Shown: positions 1 through 12,406 of the stretch, in pieces
Layout: each line of letters opens with the position of its first letter
Position numbering within the stretch: position 1 is the first letter of the stretch
DNA from: Paragorgia papillata
Lineage: Eukaryota; Cnidaria; Anthozoa; Scleralcyonacea; Coralliidae
Assembly: GCA_035771165.1 (NCBI GenBank)
Contig: JAWNZC010000225.1
Span: forward strand, 1,305,501-1,369,500
Length of the DNA stretch: 64,000 nucleotides
Reading direction: 5' to 3'
Translations under genes and position numbers: made by a program
Notes under the pieces: generated by a model
Database searches by the model: none
What the model was told of the DNA's origin: nothing
The model's input: the letters and a program-made list of their open reading frames with translations, nothing else

Positions 1-1
1 C

Positions 2-1650
2 AAGAGATAGGTTTTAACACTTTGAGGCCTGGACCTCTCCCTGGGCTGAATAAAATACTCTGGCCTCAGTCAGAATAAACTTTAAAGACTCGTCCTCAGG
101 CTTCAAAATGTTAAAGAGATAGGTTTTAACACTTTGAGGCCTGGACATCTCCTGTGCTGAATAAAATCGTCTGGCGTCAGGCAGAATAAACCTTAAAGAC
201 TCGTCCTCACGCTTCAAAGTGCTAAAGCGCTAGGTTTTAACACTTTGAGGCCTGGACCTCTCCCTGTGCTGAATAAAATCGCCTGCGTTAGCTAGAATAA
301 ACTTTAAAGACTCGTCCTCAGGCTTCAAATTGTTAAAGAGGTAGGTTTTAACACTTCTCCCTGTCCTGAATAAAATCGTCTGGCGTTAGCCAGATTAAAC
401 CTTAAAGACTCATCCTCACGCTTCAAAGTGCTAAAGCGCTAGGTTTTAACACTTTGAGGCCTGGACCTCTCCCTGTGCTGAATAAAATCGCCTGCGTTAG
501 CTAGAATAAACTTTAAAGACTCGTCCTCAGGCTTCAAATTGTTAAAGAGGTAGGTTTTAACACTTCTCCCTGTCCTGAATAAAATCGTCTGGCGTTAGCC
601 AGATTAAACCTTAAAGACTCATCCTCAGGCTTCAAAGTGTTAAAGAGATAGGTTCTTAACACTTTGAGGCCTGGACCTCTCCCTGTGCTGAATAAAATCG
701 TCTGGCGTTGGCCAGAATAAGCCTTAAAGACTCGTCCTCAGGCTTCAAAGGGTTAAAGAGATAGGTTTTAACACTTTGAGGCCCGGACCTCTCCCTGTGC
801 TGAATAAAATCGTCTGGCGTTGGCCAGAATAAGCCTTAAAGACTCGTCCTCAGGCTTCAAAGGGTTAAAGAGATAGGTTTTAACACTTTGAGGCCTGGAC
901 CTCTCCCTGGGCTGAATAAAATCCTCTGGCCTCAGTCAGAATAAACTTTAAAGACTCGTCCTCAGGCTTCAAAATGTTAAAGAGATAGGTTTTAACACTT
1001 TGAGGCCTGGACCTCTCCTGTGCTGAATAAAATCGTCTGGCGTCAGGCAGAATAAACCTTAAAGACTCGTGCTCACGCTTCAAAGTGCTAAAGCGCTAGG
1101 TTTTAACACTTTGAGGCCTGGACCTCTCCCTGTGCTGAATAAAATCGCCTGCGTTAGCTAGAATAAACTTTAAAGACTCGTCCTCAGGCTTCAAATTGTT
1201 AAAGAGGTAGGTTTTAACACTTCTCCCTGTCCTGAATAAAATCGTCTGGCGTTAGCCAGATTAAACCTTAAAGACTCATCCTCACGCTTCAAAGTGCTAA
1301 AGCGCTAGGTTTTAACACTTTGAGGCCTGGACCTCTCCCTGTGCTGAATAAAATCGCCTGCGTTAGCTAGAATAAACTTTAAAGACTCGTCCTCAGGCTT
1401 CAAATTGTTAAAGAGGTAGGTTTTAACACTTCTCCCTGTCCTGAATAAAATCGTCTGGCGTTAGCCAGATTAAACCTTAAAGACTCATCCTCAGGCTTCA
1501 AAGTGTTAAAGAGATAGGTTCTTAACACTTTGAGGCCTGGACCTCTCCCTGTGCTGAATAAAATCGTCTGGCGTTGGCCAGAATAAGCCTTAAAGACTCG
1601 TCCTCAGGCTTCAAAGGGTTAAAGAGATAGGTTTTAACACTTTGAGGCCC
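2..1650 (+). repeat. 866-bp higher-order repeat, 8 monomers, two tandem copies
   Basis: The monomer subtype order from position 2 repeats from position 868. Unit steps in copy 1 are 112, 111, 111, 98, 111, 98, 113 and 112 bp, which sum to 866. Units 3+4 and 5+6 are themselves a duplicated 209-bp dimer (an AAGCGCTAGG unit plus a B unit). Shared diagnostic variants include CTCTGGCCTCAG, GCGTTAGCTAG, GACTCATCC and the inserted C in GGTTCTTAAC. Copy 2 switches near 1650 into the 533-bp HOR, because its last monomer is of type C. Near-identity of the copies suggests recent amplification; this is inference. Confidence 0.9.
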
Positions 1651-2686
1651 GGACCTCTCCCTGTGCTGAATAAAATCGTCTGGCCTTAGCCAGAATAAAC
1701 TTTAAAAGCTTCAAAGTGTTAAAGATATACGTTTTAACACTTTGAGGCCTGGACCTCTCCGGTGCTGAATAAAATCGTCTGGCGTTAGCCAGAAGAAGCC
1801 TTAAAGACTCGTCCTCACGCTTCAAAGTGTTAAAGCGATAGGTTTTAACACTTTGAGGCCTGGACCTCTCCCTGTGCTGAATAAAATCGCCTGCGTTAGC
1901 TAGAATAAACTTTAAAGACTCGTCCTCAGGCTTCAAATTGTTAAAGAGGTAGGTTTTAACACTTCTCCCTGTCCTGAATAAAATCGTCTGGCGTTAGCCA
2001 GATTAAACCTTAAAGACTCATCCTCAGTCTTCAAAGTGTTAAAGAGATAGGTTCTTAACACTTTGAGGCCTGGACCTCTGCCTGTGCTGAATAAAATCGT
2101 CTGGCGTCAGCCAGAATAAACCTTAAAGACTCGTCCTCAGGCTTCAAAGAGTTAAAGAGATAGGTTTTAACACTTTGAGGCCGGACCTCTCCCTGTGCTG
2201 AATAAAATCGTCTGGCGTTAGCCAGAATAAACTTTAAAAGCTTCAAAGTGTTAAAGATATACGTTTTAACACTTTGAGGCCTGGACCTCTCCGGTGCTGA
2301 ATAAAATCGTCTGGCGTTAGCCAGAAGAAGCCTTAAAGACTCGTCCTCACGCTTCAAAGTGTTAAAGCGATAGGTTTTAACACTTTGAGGCCTGGACCTC
2401 TCCCTGTGCTGAATAAAATCGCCTGCGTTAGCTAGAATAAACTTTAAAGACTCGTCCTCAGGCTTCAAATTGTTAAAGAGGTAGGTTTTAACACTTCTCC
2501 CTGTCCTGAATAAAATCGTCTGGCGTTAGCCAGATTAAACCTTAAAGACTCATCCTCAGGCTTCAAAGTGTTAAAGAGATAGGTTCTTAACACTTTGAGG
2601 CCTGGACCTCTGCCTGTGCTGAATAAAATCGTCTGGCGTCAGCCAGAATAAACCTTAAAGACTCGTCCTCAGGCTTCAAAGAGTTA
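1622..2686 (+). repeat. 533-bp higher-order repeat, 5 monomers, cluster 1 (two copies)
   Basis: Copies start at 1622 and 2155. Unit order is C (100 bp, with the AAAAGCTTC junction), an AAGATATACG unit (111), an AAGCGATAGG unit with GCCTGCG (111), B (98) and a GGTTCTTAAC unit (113), which sum to 533. The second copy is 532 bp because GGCCCGG is shortened to GGCCGG near 2180. That one-base loss joins reading frames and yields the 137-codon minus-strand frame at 2055-2468, which is a chance product of the repeat. Confidence 0.9.
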
Positions 2687-3955
2687 AAGAGATAGGTTTT
2701 AACACTTTGAGGCCTGGACCTCTCCCTGGGCTGAATAAAATCCTCTGGCGTCAGTCAGAATAAACTTTAAAGACTCGTCCTCAGGCTTCAAAATGTTAAA
2801 GAGATAGATTTTAACACTTTGAGGCCTGGACCTCTGCCAGTGCTGAATAAAATCGTCTGGGTTAGCCAGAATAAACCTCAAAGACTCGTCCTCAGGCTAC
2901 AAAGAGTTAAAGAGATAGGTTTTAACACTTTAAGGCCTGGACCTCTCCCTGGGCTGAATAAAATCCTCTGGCCTCAGTCAGAATAAACTTTAAAGACTCG
3001 TCGTCAGGCTTCAAAATGTTAAAGAGATAGGTTTTAACACTTTGAGGCCTGGACCTCTCCGGTGCTGAATAAAATCGTCTGGCGTTAGCCAGAAGAAGCC
3101 TTAAAGACTCGTCCTCACGCTTCAAAGTGTTAAAGCGATAGGTTTTAACACTTTGGGCCTGGACTCTCCCTGGGCGGAATAAAATCCTCTGGCCTCAGTC
3201 AGAATAAACTTTAAAGACTCGTCCTCAGGCTTCAAAATGTTAAAGAGATAGGTTTTAACACTTTGAGGCCTGGACCTCTCCTGTGCTGAATAAAATCGTC
3301 TGGCGTCAGGCAGAATAAACCTTAAAGACTCGTCCTCACGCTTCAAAGTGCTAAAGCGCTAGGTTTTAACACTTTGAGGCCTGGACCTCTCCCTGTGCTG
3401 AATAAAATCGCCTGCGTTAGCTAGAATAAACTTTAAAGACTCGTCCTCAGGCTTCAAATTGTTAAAGAGGTACGTTTTAACACTTTGAGGCCTGGACCTC
3501 TCCCTGTGCTGAATAAAATCGTCTGGCGTTAGCCAGAATAAGCCTTAAAGACTCGTCCTCACGATTCAAAATGTTAAAGAGATAGGTTTTTAAAGAGGTA
3601 GGTTTTAACACTTCTCCCTGTTCTGAATAAAATCGTCCGGCGTTAGCCAGAATAAACCTTAAAGACTCGTCCTCAGGCTTCAAAGGGTTAAAGAGATAGG
3701 TTTTAACACTTTGAGGCCCGGACCTCTCCCTGTGCTGAATAAAATCGTCTGGCGTTAGCCAGAATAAACTTTAAAAGCTTCAAAGTGTTAAAGATATACG
3801 TTTTAACACTTTGAGGCCTGGACCTCTCCGGTGCTGAATAAAATCGTCTGGCGTTAGTCAGAAGAAGCCTTAAAGACTCGTCCTAACGCTTCAAAGTGTT
3901 AAAGCGATAGGTTTTAACACTTTGAGGCCTGGACCTCTCCCTGTGCTGAATAAAA
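2155..3955 (+). repeat. Segmental duplication within the satellite, left copy (partner at about 5825-7628)
   Basis: The order of subtype monomers here reappears about 3,671-3,673 bp downstream. Landmarks: the CCCTGGG unit start at 2687 matches 6358, and the rare CACGATTCAAAATG junction at 3561 matches 7234. It starts with a whole 533-bp HOR and ends where the left copy has a GCCTGCG unit while the right has TCTGGCG. Small indels separate the copies, for example at 3150-3170 versus 6820-6840. Confidence 0.8.
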
Positions 3956-4869
3956 TCGCCTGCGTTAGCTAGAATAAACTTTAAAGACTCGTCCTCAGGC
4001 TTCAAATTGTTAAAGAGGTAGGTTTTAACACTTCTCCCTGTCCTGAATAAAATCGTCTGGCGTTAGCCAGATTAAACCTTAAAGACTCATCCTCAGGCTT
4101 CAAAGTGTTAAAGAGATAGGTTCTTAACACTTTGAGGCCTGGACCTCTCCCTGTGCTGAATAAAAGCGTCTGCCGTTAGCCAGAATAAGCCTTAAAGACC
4201 CGTCCTCACGATTCAAAATGTTAAAGAGATAGGTTTTAAAGAGGTAGGTTTTAACACTTCTCCCTGTTCTGAATAAAATCGTCCGGCGTTAGCCAGAATA
4301 AACCTTAAAGACTCGTCGTCAGGCTTCAAAGGGTTAAAGAGATAGGTTTTAACACTTTGAGGCCCGGACCTCTCCCTGTGCTGAATAAAATCGTCTGGCG
4401 TTAGCCAGAATAAACTTTAAAAGCTTCAAAGTGTTAAAGATATACGTTTTAACACTTTGAGGCCTGGACCTCTCCGGTGCTGAATAAAATCGTCTGGCGT
4501 TAGTCAGAAGAAGCCTTAAAGACTCGTCCTAACGCTTCAAAGTGTTAAAGCGATAGGTTTTAACACTTTGAGGCCTGGACCTCTCCCTGTGCTGAATAAA
4601 ATCGCCTGCGTTAGCTAGAATAAACTTTAAAGACTCGTCCTCAGGCTTCAAATTGTTAAAGAGGTAGGTTTTAACACTTCTCCCTGTCCTGAATAAAATC
4701 GTCTGGCGTTAGCCAGATTAAACCTTAAAGACTCATCCTCAGGCTTCAAAGTGTTAAAGAGATAGGTTCTTAACACTTTGAGGCCTGGACCTCTCCCTGT
4801 GCTGAATAAAATCGTCTGGCGTTGGCCAGAATAAGCCTTAAAGACTCGTCCTCAGGCTTCAAAGGGTTA

Positions 4870-6357
4870 AAGAGATAGGTTTTAACACTTTGAGGCCCGG
4901 ACCTCTCCCTGTGCTGAATAAAATCGTCTGGCCTTAGCCAGAATAAACTTTAAAAGCTTCAAAGTGTTAAAGATATACGTTTTAACACTTTGAGGCCTGG
5001 ACCTCTCCGGTGCTGAATAAAATCGTCTGGCGTTAGCCAGAAGAAGCCTTAAAGACTCGTCCTCACGCTTCAAAGTGTTAAAGCGATAGGTTTTAACACT
5101 TCTCCCTGTCCTGAATAAAATCGTCTGGCGTTAGCCAGATTAAACCTTAAAGACTCATCCTCAGTCTTCAAAGTGTTAAAGAGATAGGTTCTTAACACTT
5201 TGAGGCCTGGACCTCTGCCTGTGCTGAATAAAATCGTCTGGCGTCAGCCAGAATAAACCTTAAAGACTCGTCCTCAGGCTTCAAAGAGTTAAAGAGATAG
5301 GTTTTAACACTTTGAGGCCCGGACCTCTCCCTGTGCTGAATAAAATCGTCTGGCGTTAGCCAGAATAAACTTTAAAAGCTTCAAAGTGTTAAAGATATAC
5401 GTTTTAACACTTTGAGGCCTGGACCTCTCCGGTGCTGAATAAAATCGTCTGGCGTTAGCCAGAAGAAGCCTTAAAGACTCGTCCTCACGCTTCAAAGTGT
5501 TAAAGCGATAGGTTTTAACACTTTGAGGCCTGGACCTCTCCCTGTGCTGAATAAAATCGCCTGCGTTAGCTAGAATAAACTCTAAAGACTCGTCCTCAGG
5601 CTTCAAATTGTTAAAGACGTAGGTTTTAACACTTCTCCCTGTCCTGAATAAAATCGTCTGGCGTTAGCCAGATTAAACCTTAAAGACTCATCCTCAGTCT
5701 TCAAAGTGTTAAAGAGATAGGTTCTTAACACTTTGAGGCCTGGACCTCTGCCTGTGCTGAATAAAATCGTCTGGCGTCAGCCAGAATAAACCTTAAAGAC
5801 TCGTCCTCAGGCTTCAAAGAGTTAAAGAGATAGGTTTTAACACTTTGAGGCCCGGACCTCTCCCTGTGCTGAATAAAATCGTCTGGCGTTAGCCAGAATA
5901 AACTTTAAAAGCTTCAAAGTGTTAAAGATATACGTTTTAACACTTTGAGGCCTGGACCTCTCCGGTGCTGAATAAAATCGTCTGGCGTTAGCCAGAAGAA
6001 GCCTTAAAGACTCGTCCTCACGCTTCAAAGTGTTAAAGCGATAGGTTTTAACACTTTGAGGCCTGGACCTCTCCCTGTGCTGAATAAAATCGCCTGCGTT
6101 AGCTAGAATAAACTTTAAAGACTCGTCCTCAGGCTTCAAATTGTTAAAGACGTAGGTTTTAACACTTCTCCCTGTCCTGAATAAAATCGTCTGGCGTTAG
6201 CCAGATTAAACCTTAAAGACTCATCCTCAGGCTTCAAAGTGTTAAAGAGATAGGTTCTTAACACTTTGAGGCCTGGACCTCTGCCTGTGCTGAATAAAAT
6301 CGTCTGGCGTCAGCCAGAATAAACCTTAAAGACTCGTCCTCAGGCTTCAAAGAGTTA
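4870..6357 (+). repeat. 533-bp higher-order repeat, cluster 2 (one deleted and two full copies)
   Basis: Starts lie at 4870, 5292 and 5825, ending at 6357. The first copy is 422 bp because the 111-bp AAGCGATAGG unit is missing: the sequence passes directly from AAGCGATAGG into the TTCTCCCTG body of a B unit near 5081-5105. The two full copies are each 533 bp with the same five-unit order as cluster 1. The loss of exactly one monomer is what unequal exchange in register would produce (inference). Confidence 0.88.
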
Positions 6358-7628
6358 AAGAGATAGGTTTTAACACTTTGAGGCCTGGACCTCTCCCTGG
6401 GCTGAATAAAATCCTCTGGCGTCAGTCAGAATAAACTTTAAAGACTCGTCCTCAGGCTTCAAAATGTTAAAGAGATAGATTTTAACACTTTGAGGCCTGG
6501 ACCTCTGCCAGTGCTGAATAAAATCGTCTGGGTTAGCCAGAATAAACCTCAAAGACTCGTCCTCAGGCTACAAAGAGTTAAAGAGATAGGTTTTAACACT
6601 TTGAGGCCTGGACCTCTCCCTGGGCTGAATAAAATCCTCTGGCCTCAGTCAGAATAAACTTTAAAGACTCGTCGTCAGGCTTCAAAATGTTAAAGAGATA
6701 GGTTTTAACACTTTGAGGCCTGGACCTCTGCCTGTGCTGAATAAAATCGTCTGGCGTTAGCCAGAATAAACCTGAAAGACTCGTCCTCAGGTTACAAAGA
6801 GTTAAAGAGATAGGTTTCAACACTTTGGGGCCTGGACTCTCCCTGGGCGGAATAAAATCCTCTGGCCTCAGTCAGAATAAACTTTAAAGACTCGTCCTCA
6901 GGCTTCAAAATGTTAAAGAGATAGGTTTTAACACTTTGAGGCCTGGACCTCTCCTGTGCTGAATAAAATCGTCTGGCGTCAGGCAGAATAAACCTTAAAG
7001 ACTCGTCCTCACGCTTCAAAGTGCTAAAGCGCTAGGTTTTAACACTTTGAGGCCTGGACCTCTCCCTGTGCTGAATAAAATCGCCTGCGTTAGCTAGAAT
7101 AAACTTTAAAGACTCGTCCTCAGGCTTCAAATTGTTAAAGAGGTACGTTTTAACACTTTGAGGCCTGGACCTCTCCCTGTGCTGAATAAAATCGTCTGGC
7201 GTTAGCCAGAATAAGCCTTAAAGACTCGTCCTCACGATTCAAAATGTTAAAGAGATAGGTTTTAAAGAGGTAGGTTTTAACACTTCTCCCTGTTCTGAAT
7301 AAAATCGTCCGGCGTTAGCCAGAATAAACCTTAAAGACTCGTCCTCAGGCTTCAAAGGGTTAAAGAGATAGGTTTTAACACTTTGAGGCCCGGACCTCTC
7401 CCTGTGCTGAATAAAATCGTCTGGCGTTAGCCAGAATAAACTTTAAAAGCTTCAAAGTGTTAAAGATATACGTTTTAACACTTTGAGGCCTGGACCTCTC
7501 CGGTGCTGAATAAAATCGTCTGGCGTTAGTCAGAAGAAGCCTTAAAGACTCGTCCTAACGCTTCAAAGTGTTAAAGCGATAGGTTTTAACACTTTGAGGC
7601 CTGGACCTCTCCCTGTGCTGAATAAAAT
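5825..7628 (+). repeat. Segmental duplication within the satellite, right copy (partner at about 2155-3955)
   Basis: Same monomer order as 2155-3955 at an offset of about 3,671-3,673 bp. It overlaps the last 533-bp HOR copy of cluster 2. After about 7628 the order diverges and a shorter block containing the CACGATTC junction recurs (near 7670 and 8317), matching a similar recurrence on the left (3561 and 4208). Confidence 0.8.
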
Positions 7629-9534
7629 CGTCTGGCGTTAGCCAGAATAAGCCTTAAAGACCCGTCCTCACGATTCAAAATGTTAAAGAGATAGGTTTTA
7701 AAGAGGTAGGTTTTAACACTTCTCCCTGTTCTGAATAAAATCGTCCGGCGTTAGCCAGAATAAACCTTAAAGACTCGTCGTCAGGCTTCAAAGGGTTAAA
7801 GAGATAGGTTTTAACACTTTGAGGCCCGGACCTCTCCCTGTGCTGAATAAAATCGTCTGGCGTTAGCCAGAATAAACTTTAAAAGCTTCAAAGTGTTAAA
7901 GATATACGTTTTAACACTTTGAGGCCTGGACCTCTCCGGTGCTGAATAAAATCGTCTGGCGTTAGTCAGAAGAAGCCTTAAAGACTCGTCCTAACGCTTC
8001 AAAGTGTTAAAGCGATAGGTTTTAACACTTTGAGGCCTGGACCTCTCCCTGTGCTGAATAAAATCGCCTGCGTTAGCTAGAATAAACTTTAAAGACTCGT
8101 CCTCAGGCTTCAAATTGTTAAAGAGGTAGGTTTTAACACTTCTCCCTGTCCTGAATAAAATCGTCTGGCGTTAGCCAGATTAAACCTTAAAGACTCATCC
8201 TCAGGCTTCAAAGTGTTAAAGAGATAGGTTCTTAACACTTTGAGGCCTGGACCTCTCCCTGTGCTGAATAAAATCGTCTGGCGTTAGCCAGAATAAGCCT
8301 TAAAGACCCGTCCTCACGATTCAAAATGTTAAAGAGATAGGTTTTAAAGAGGTAGGTTTTAACACTTCTCCCTGTTCTGAATAAAATCGTCCGGCGTTAG
8401 CCAGAATAAACCTTAAAGACTCGTCGTCAGGCTTCAAAGGGTTAAAGAGATAGGTTTTAACACTTTGAGGCCCGGACCTCTCCCTGTGCTGAATAAAATC
8501 GTCTGGCGTTAGCCAGAATAAACTTTAAAAGCTTCAAAGTGTTAAAGATATATGTTTTAACACTTTGAGGCCTGGACCTCTCCAGTGCTGAATAAAATCG
8601 TCTGGCGTTAGCCAGAAGAAGCCTTAAAGACTCGTCCTCACGCTTCAAAGTGTTAAAGCGATAGGTTTTAACACTTTGAGGCCTGGACCTCTCCCTGTGC
8701 TGAATAAAATCGCCTGCGTTAGCCAGAATAAACCTTAAAGACTCGTCCTCAGGCTTCAAAGTGTTAAAGAGGAAGGTTTTAACACTTCTACCTGTCCTGA
8801 ATAAAATCGTCTGGCGTTAGCCAGAATAAACCTTAAAGACTCGTCCTCAGGCTTCAAAATGTTAAAGAGATAGATTTTAACACTTTGAGGCCTGGACCTC
8901 CGCCAGTGCTGAATAAAATCGTATGGGTTAGCCAGAATAAACCTCAAAGACTCGTCCTCAGGCTACAAAGAGTTAAAGAGATAGGTTTTAACACTTTGAG
9001 GCCTGGACCTCTCCCTGGGCTGAATAAAATCCTCTGGCCTCAGTCAGAATAAACTTTAAAGACTCGTCGTCAGGCTTCAAAATGTTAAAGAGATAGGTTT
9101 TAACACTTTGAGGCCTGGACCTCTGCCTGTGCTGAATAAAATCGTCTGGCGTTAGCCAGAATAAACCTGAAAGACTCGTCCTCAGGCTACAAAGAGTTAA
9201 AGAGATAGGTTTTAACACTTTGAGGCCTGGACCTCTCCCTGGGCTGAATAAAATCCTCTGGCCTCAGTCAGAATAAACTTTAAAGACTCGTCCTCAGGCT
9301 TCAAAATGTTAAAGAGATAGGTTTTAACACTTTGAGGCCTGGACCTCTCCTGTGCTGAATAAAATCGTCTGGCGTCAGGCAGAATAAACCTTAAGGACTC
9401 GTCCTCACGCTACAAAGAGTTAAAGAGATAGGTTTTAACACTTTGAGGCCTGGACCTCTCCCTGGGCTGAATAAAATCCTCTGGCCTCAGTCAAAATAAA
9501 CTTTAAATACTCGTCCTCAGGCTTCAAAATGTTA
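7629..9534 (+). repeat. Satellite, mixed A/B/C monomers without a clear closed HOR
   Basis: Continuous monomers. They include repeats of the compound junction in which a 17-18-bp monomer start (AAAGAGATAGGTTTT) is followed directly by a B unit (AAAGAGGTAGG), near 7680-7710 and 8330-8360. C units with AAAAGCTTC occur at about 7880 and 8530. From about 8870 onward A-type units with CCCTGGG or GCCTGTG predominate. Nothing other than satellite was seen. Confidence 0.85.
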
Positions 9535-12406
9535 AAGAGATAGGTTTTAACACTTTGAGGCCGGGACGTCTCCCTGTGCTGAATAAAATCGTCTGGCGTT
9601 AGCCAGAATAAACTTTAAAAGCTTCAAAGTGTTAAAGATATATGTTTTAACACTTTGAGGCCTGGACCTCTGCCTGTGCTGAATAAAATCGTCTCGCGTC
9701 AGCCAGAATAAACCTTAAAGACTCGTCCTCAGGCTTCAAAATGTTAAAGAGATAGGTTTTAACACTTTGAGGCTTGGACCTCTGCCTGTGCTGAATAAAA
9801 TCGTCTGGCGTCAGCCAGAATAAACCTTAAAGACTCGTCCTCAGGCTTCAAAGAGTTAAAGAGATAGGTTTTAACACTTTGAGGCCTGGACCTCTCCCTG
9901 GGCTGAATAAAATCCTCTGGCGTTAGTCAGACTAAACTTTAAAGACTCGTCCTCAGGCTTCGAAATGTTAAAGAGATAGGTTTTAACACTTTGAGGCCTG
10001 GAGCTCTGCCTGTGCTGAATAAAATCGTCTGGCGTTAGTTGAAGACTCGTCCTCAGGCTTCAAAGTGTTAAAGAGGTAGGTTTTAACACTTCTCCCTGTT
10101 CTGAATAAAATCGTCTGGCGTTAGCCAGAGTAAACCTTAAAGACTCGTCCTCAGGCTTCAAAGTGTTAAAGAGGTAGGTTTTAACACTTCTCCCTGTTCT
10201 GAATAAAATCGTCTGGCGTTAGCCACAATAAACCTTTAAAGACTCGTTCTCAGGCTTCAAAATGTTAAAGAGATAGGTTTTAACACTTTGAGGCCTGGAC
10301 CTCTGCCTGTGCTGAATAAAATCGTCTGGCGTGAGCCAGAATAAACCTTAAAGACTCGTCGTCAGGCTTCAAAGAGTTAAAGAGATAGGTTTTAACATTT
10401 TGAGGCCTGGACCTCTCCCTGGGCTGAATAAAATCCTCTGGCGTCAGTCAGAATAAACTTTAAAGACTCGTCCTCAGGCTTCAAAATGTTAAAGAGTTAG
10501 GTTTTAACACTTTGAGGCCCGGACGTCTCCCTGTGCTGAATAAAATCGTCTGGCGTTAGCCAGAATAAACTTTAAAAGCTTCAAAGTGTTAAAGATATAT
10601 GTTTTAACACTTTGAGGCCTGGACCTCTGCCTGTGCTGACTAAAATCGTCTCGCGTCAGCCAGAATAAACCTTAAAGACTCGTCCTCAGGCTTCAAAATG
10701 TTAAAGAGATAGGTTTTAACACTTTGAGGCTTGGACCTCTGCCTGTGCTGAATAAAATCGTCTGGCGTCAGCCAGAATAAACCTTAAAGACTCGTCCTCA
10801 GGCTTCAAAGAGTTAAAGAGATAGGTTTTAACACTTTGAGGCCTGGACCTCTCCCTGGGCTGAATAAAATCCTCTGGCGTTAGTCAGACTAAACTTTAAA
10901 GACTCGTCCTCAGGCTTCGAAATGTTAAAGAGATTGGTTTTAACACTTTGAGGCCTGGAGCTCTGCCTGTGCTGAATAAAATCGTCTGGCGTTAGTTGAA
11001 GACTCGTCCTCAGGCTTCAAAGTGTTAAAGAGGTAGGTTTTAACACTTCTCCTTGTTCTGAATAAAATCGTCTGGCGTTAGCCAGAATAAACCTTAAAGA
11101 CTCGTCCTCAGGCTTCAAAGTGTTAAAGAGGTAGGTTTTAACACTTCTCCCTGTTCTGAATAAAATCGTCTGGCGTTAGCCACAATAAACCTTTAAAGAC
11201 TCGTTCTCAGGCTTCAAAATGTTAAAGAGATAGGTTTTAACACTTTGAGGCCTGGACCTCTGCCTGTGCTGAATAAAATCGTCTGGCGTGAGCCAGAATA
11301 AACCTTAAAGACTCGTCCTCAGGCTTCAAAGAGTTAAAGAGATAGGTTTTAACATTTTGAGGCCTGGACCTCTCCCTGGGCTGAATAAAATCCTCTGGCG
11401 TCAGTCAGAATAAACTTTAAAGACTCGTCCTCAGGCTTCAAAATGTTAAAGAGTTAGGTTTTAACACTTTGAGGCCCGGACGTCTCCCTGTGCTGAATAA
11501 AATCGTCTGGCGTTAGCCAGAATAAACTTTAAAAGCTTCAAAGTGTTAAAGATATATGTTTTAACACTTTGAGGCCTGGACCTCTGCCTGTGCTGAATAA
11601 AATCGTCTCGCGTCAGCCAGAATAAACCTTAAAGACTCGTCCTCAGGCTTCAAAATGTTAAAGAGATAGGTTTTAACACTTTGAGGCTTGGACCTCTGCC
11701 TGTGCTGAATAAAATCGTCTGGCGTCAGCCAGAATAAACCTTAAAGACTCGTCCTCAGGCTTCAAAGAGTTAAAGAGATAGGTTTTAACACTTTGAGGCC
11801 TGGACCTCTCCCTGGGCTGAATAAAATCCTCTGGCGTTAGTCAGACTAAACTTTAAAGACTCGTCCTCAGGCTTCGAAATGTTAAAGAGATAGGTTTTAA
11901 CACTTTGAGGCCTGGAGCTCTGCCTGTGCTGAATAAAATCGTCTGGCGTTAGTTGAAGACTCGTCCTCAGGCTTCAAAGTGTTAAAGAGGTAGGTTTTAA
12001 ACACTTCTCCCTGTTCTGAATAAAATCGTCTGGCGTTAGCCAGAATAAACCTTAAAGACTCGTCCTCAGGCTTCAAAGTGTTAAAGAGGTAGGTTTTAAC
12101 ACTTCTCCCTGTTCTGAATAAAATCGTCTGGCGTTAGCCACAATAAACCTTTAAAGACTCGTTCTCAGGCTTCAAAATGTTAAAGAGATAGGTTTTAACA
12201 CTTTGAGGCCTGGACCTCTGCCTGTGCTGAATAAAATCGTCTGGCGTGAGCCAGAATAAACCTTAAAGACTCGTCCTCAGGCTTCAAAGAGTTAAAGAGA
12301 TAGGTTTTAACATTTTGAGGCCTGGACCTCTCCCTGGGCTGAATAAAATCCTCTGGCGTCAGTCAGAATAAACTTTAAAGACTCGTCCTCAGGCTTCAAA
12401 ATGTTA
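9535..12406 (+). repeat. 957-bp higher-order repeat, 9 monomers, three tandem copies
   Basis: Copies start at 9535, 10492 and 11449 and end at 12406. The landmark GGAGCTCTGCC lies at 10001, 10958 and 11915, exactly 957 bp apart. Unit lengths 100 (C), 112, 112, 112, 100 (E, with GTTAGTTGAAGAC), 98 (B), 99 (B), 112 and 112 sum to 957. Copy 3 is 958 bp because of one extra A in GGTTTTAAACACTTC near 12001. Differences between copies are few scattered substitutions, such as CCAGAGTAAACC near 10128 in copy 1 only. This is the cleanest multi-copy HOR in the window. Confidence 0.95.

Noticed and set aside
1..120. Telomeric repeats or rDNA spacer as the identity of the array
   Set aside because: No TTAGGG-type hexamers and no rRNA sequence occur anywhere in the window.
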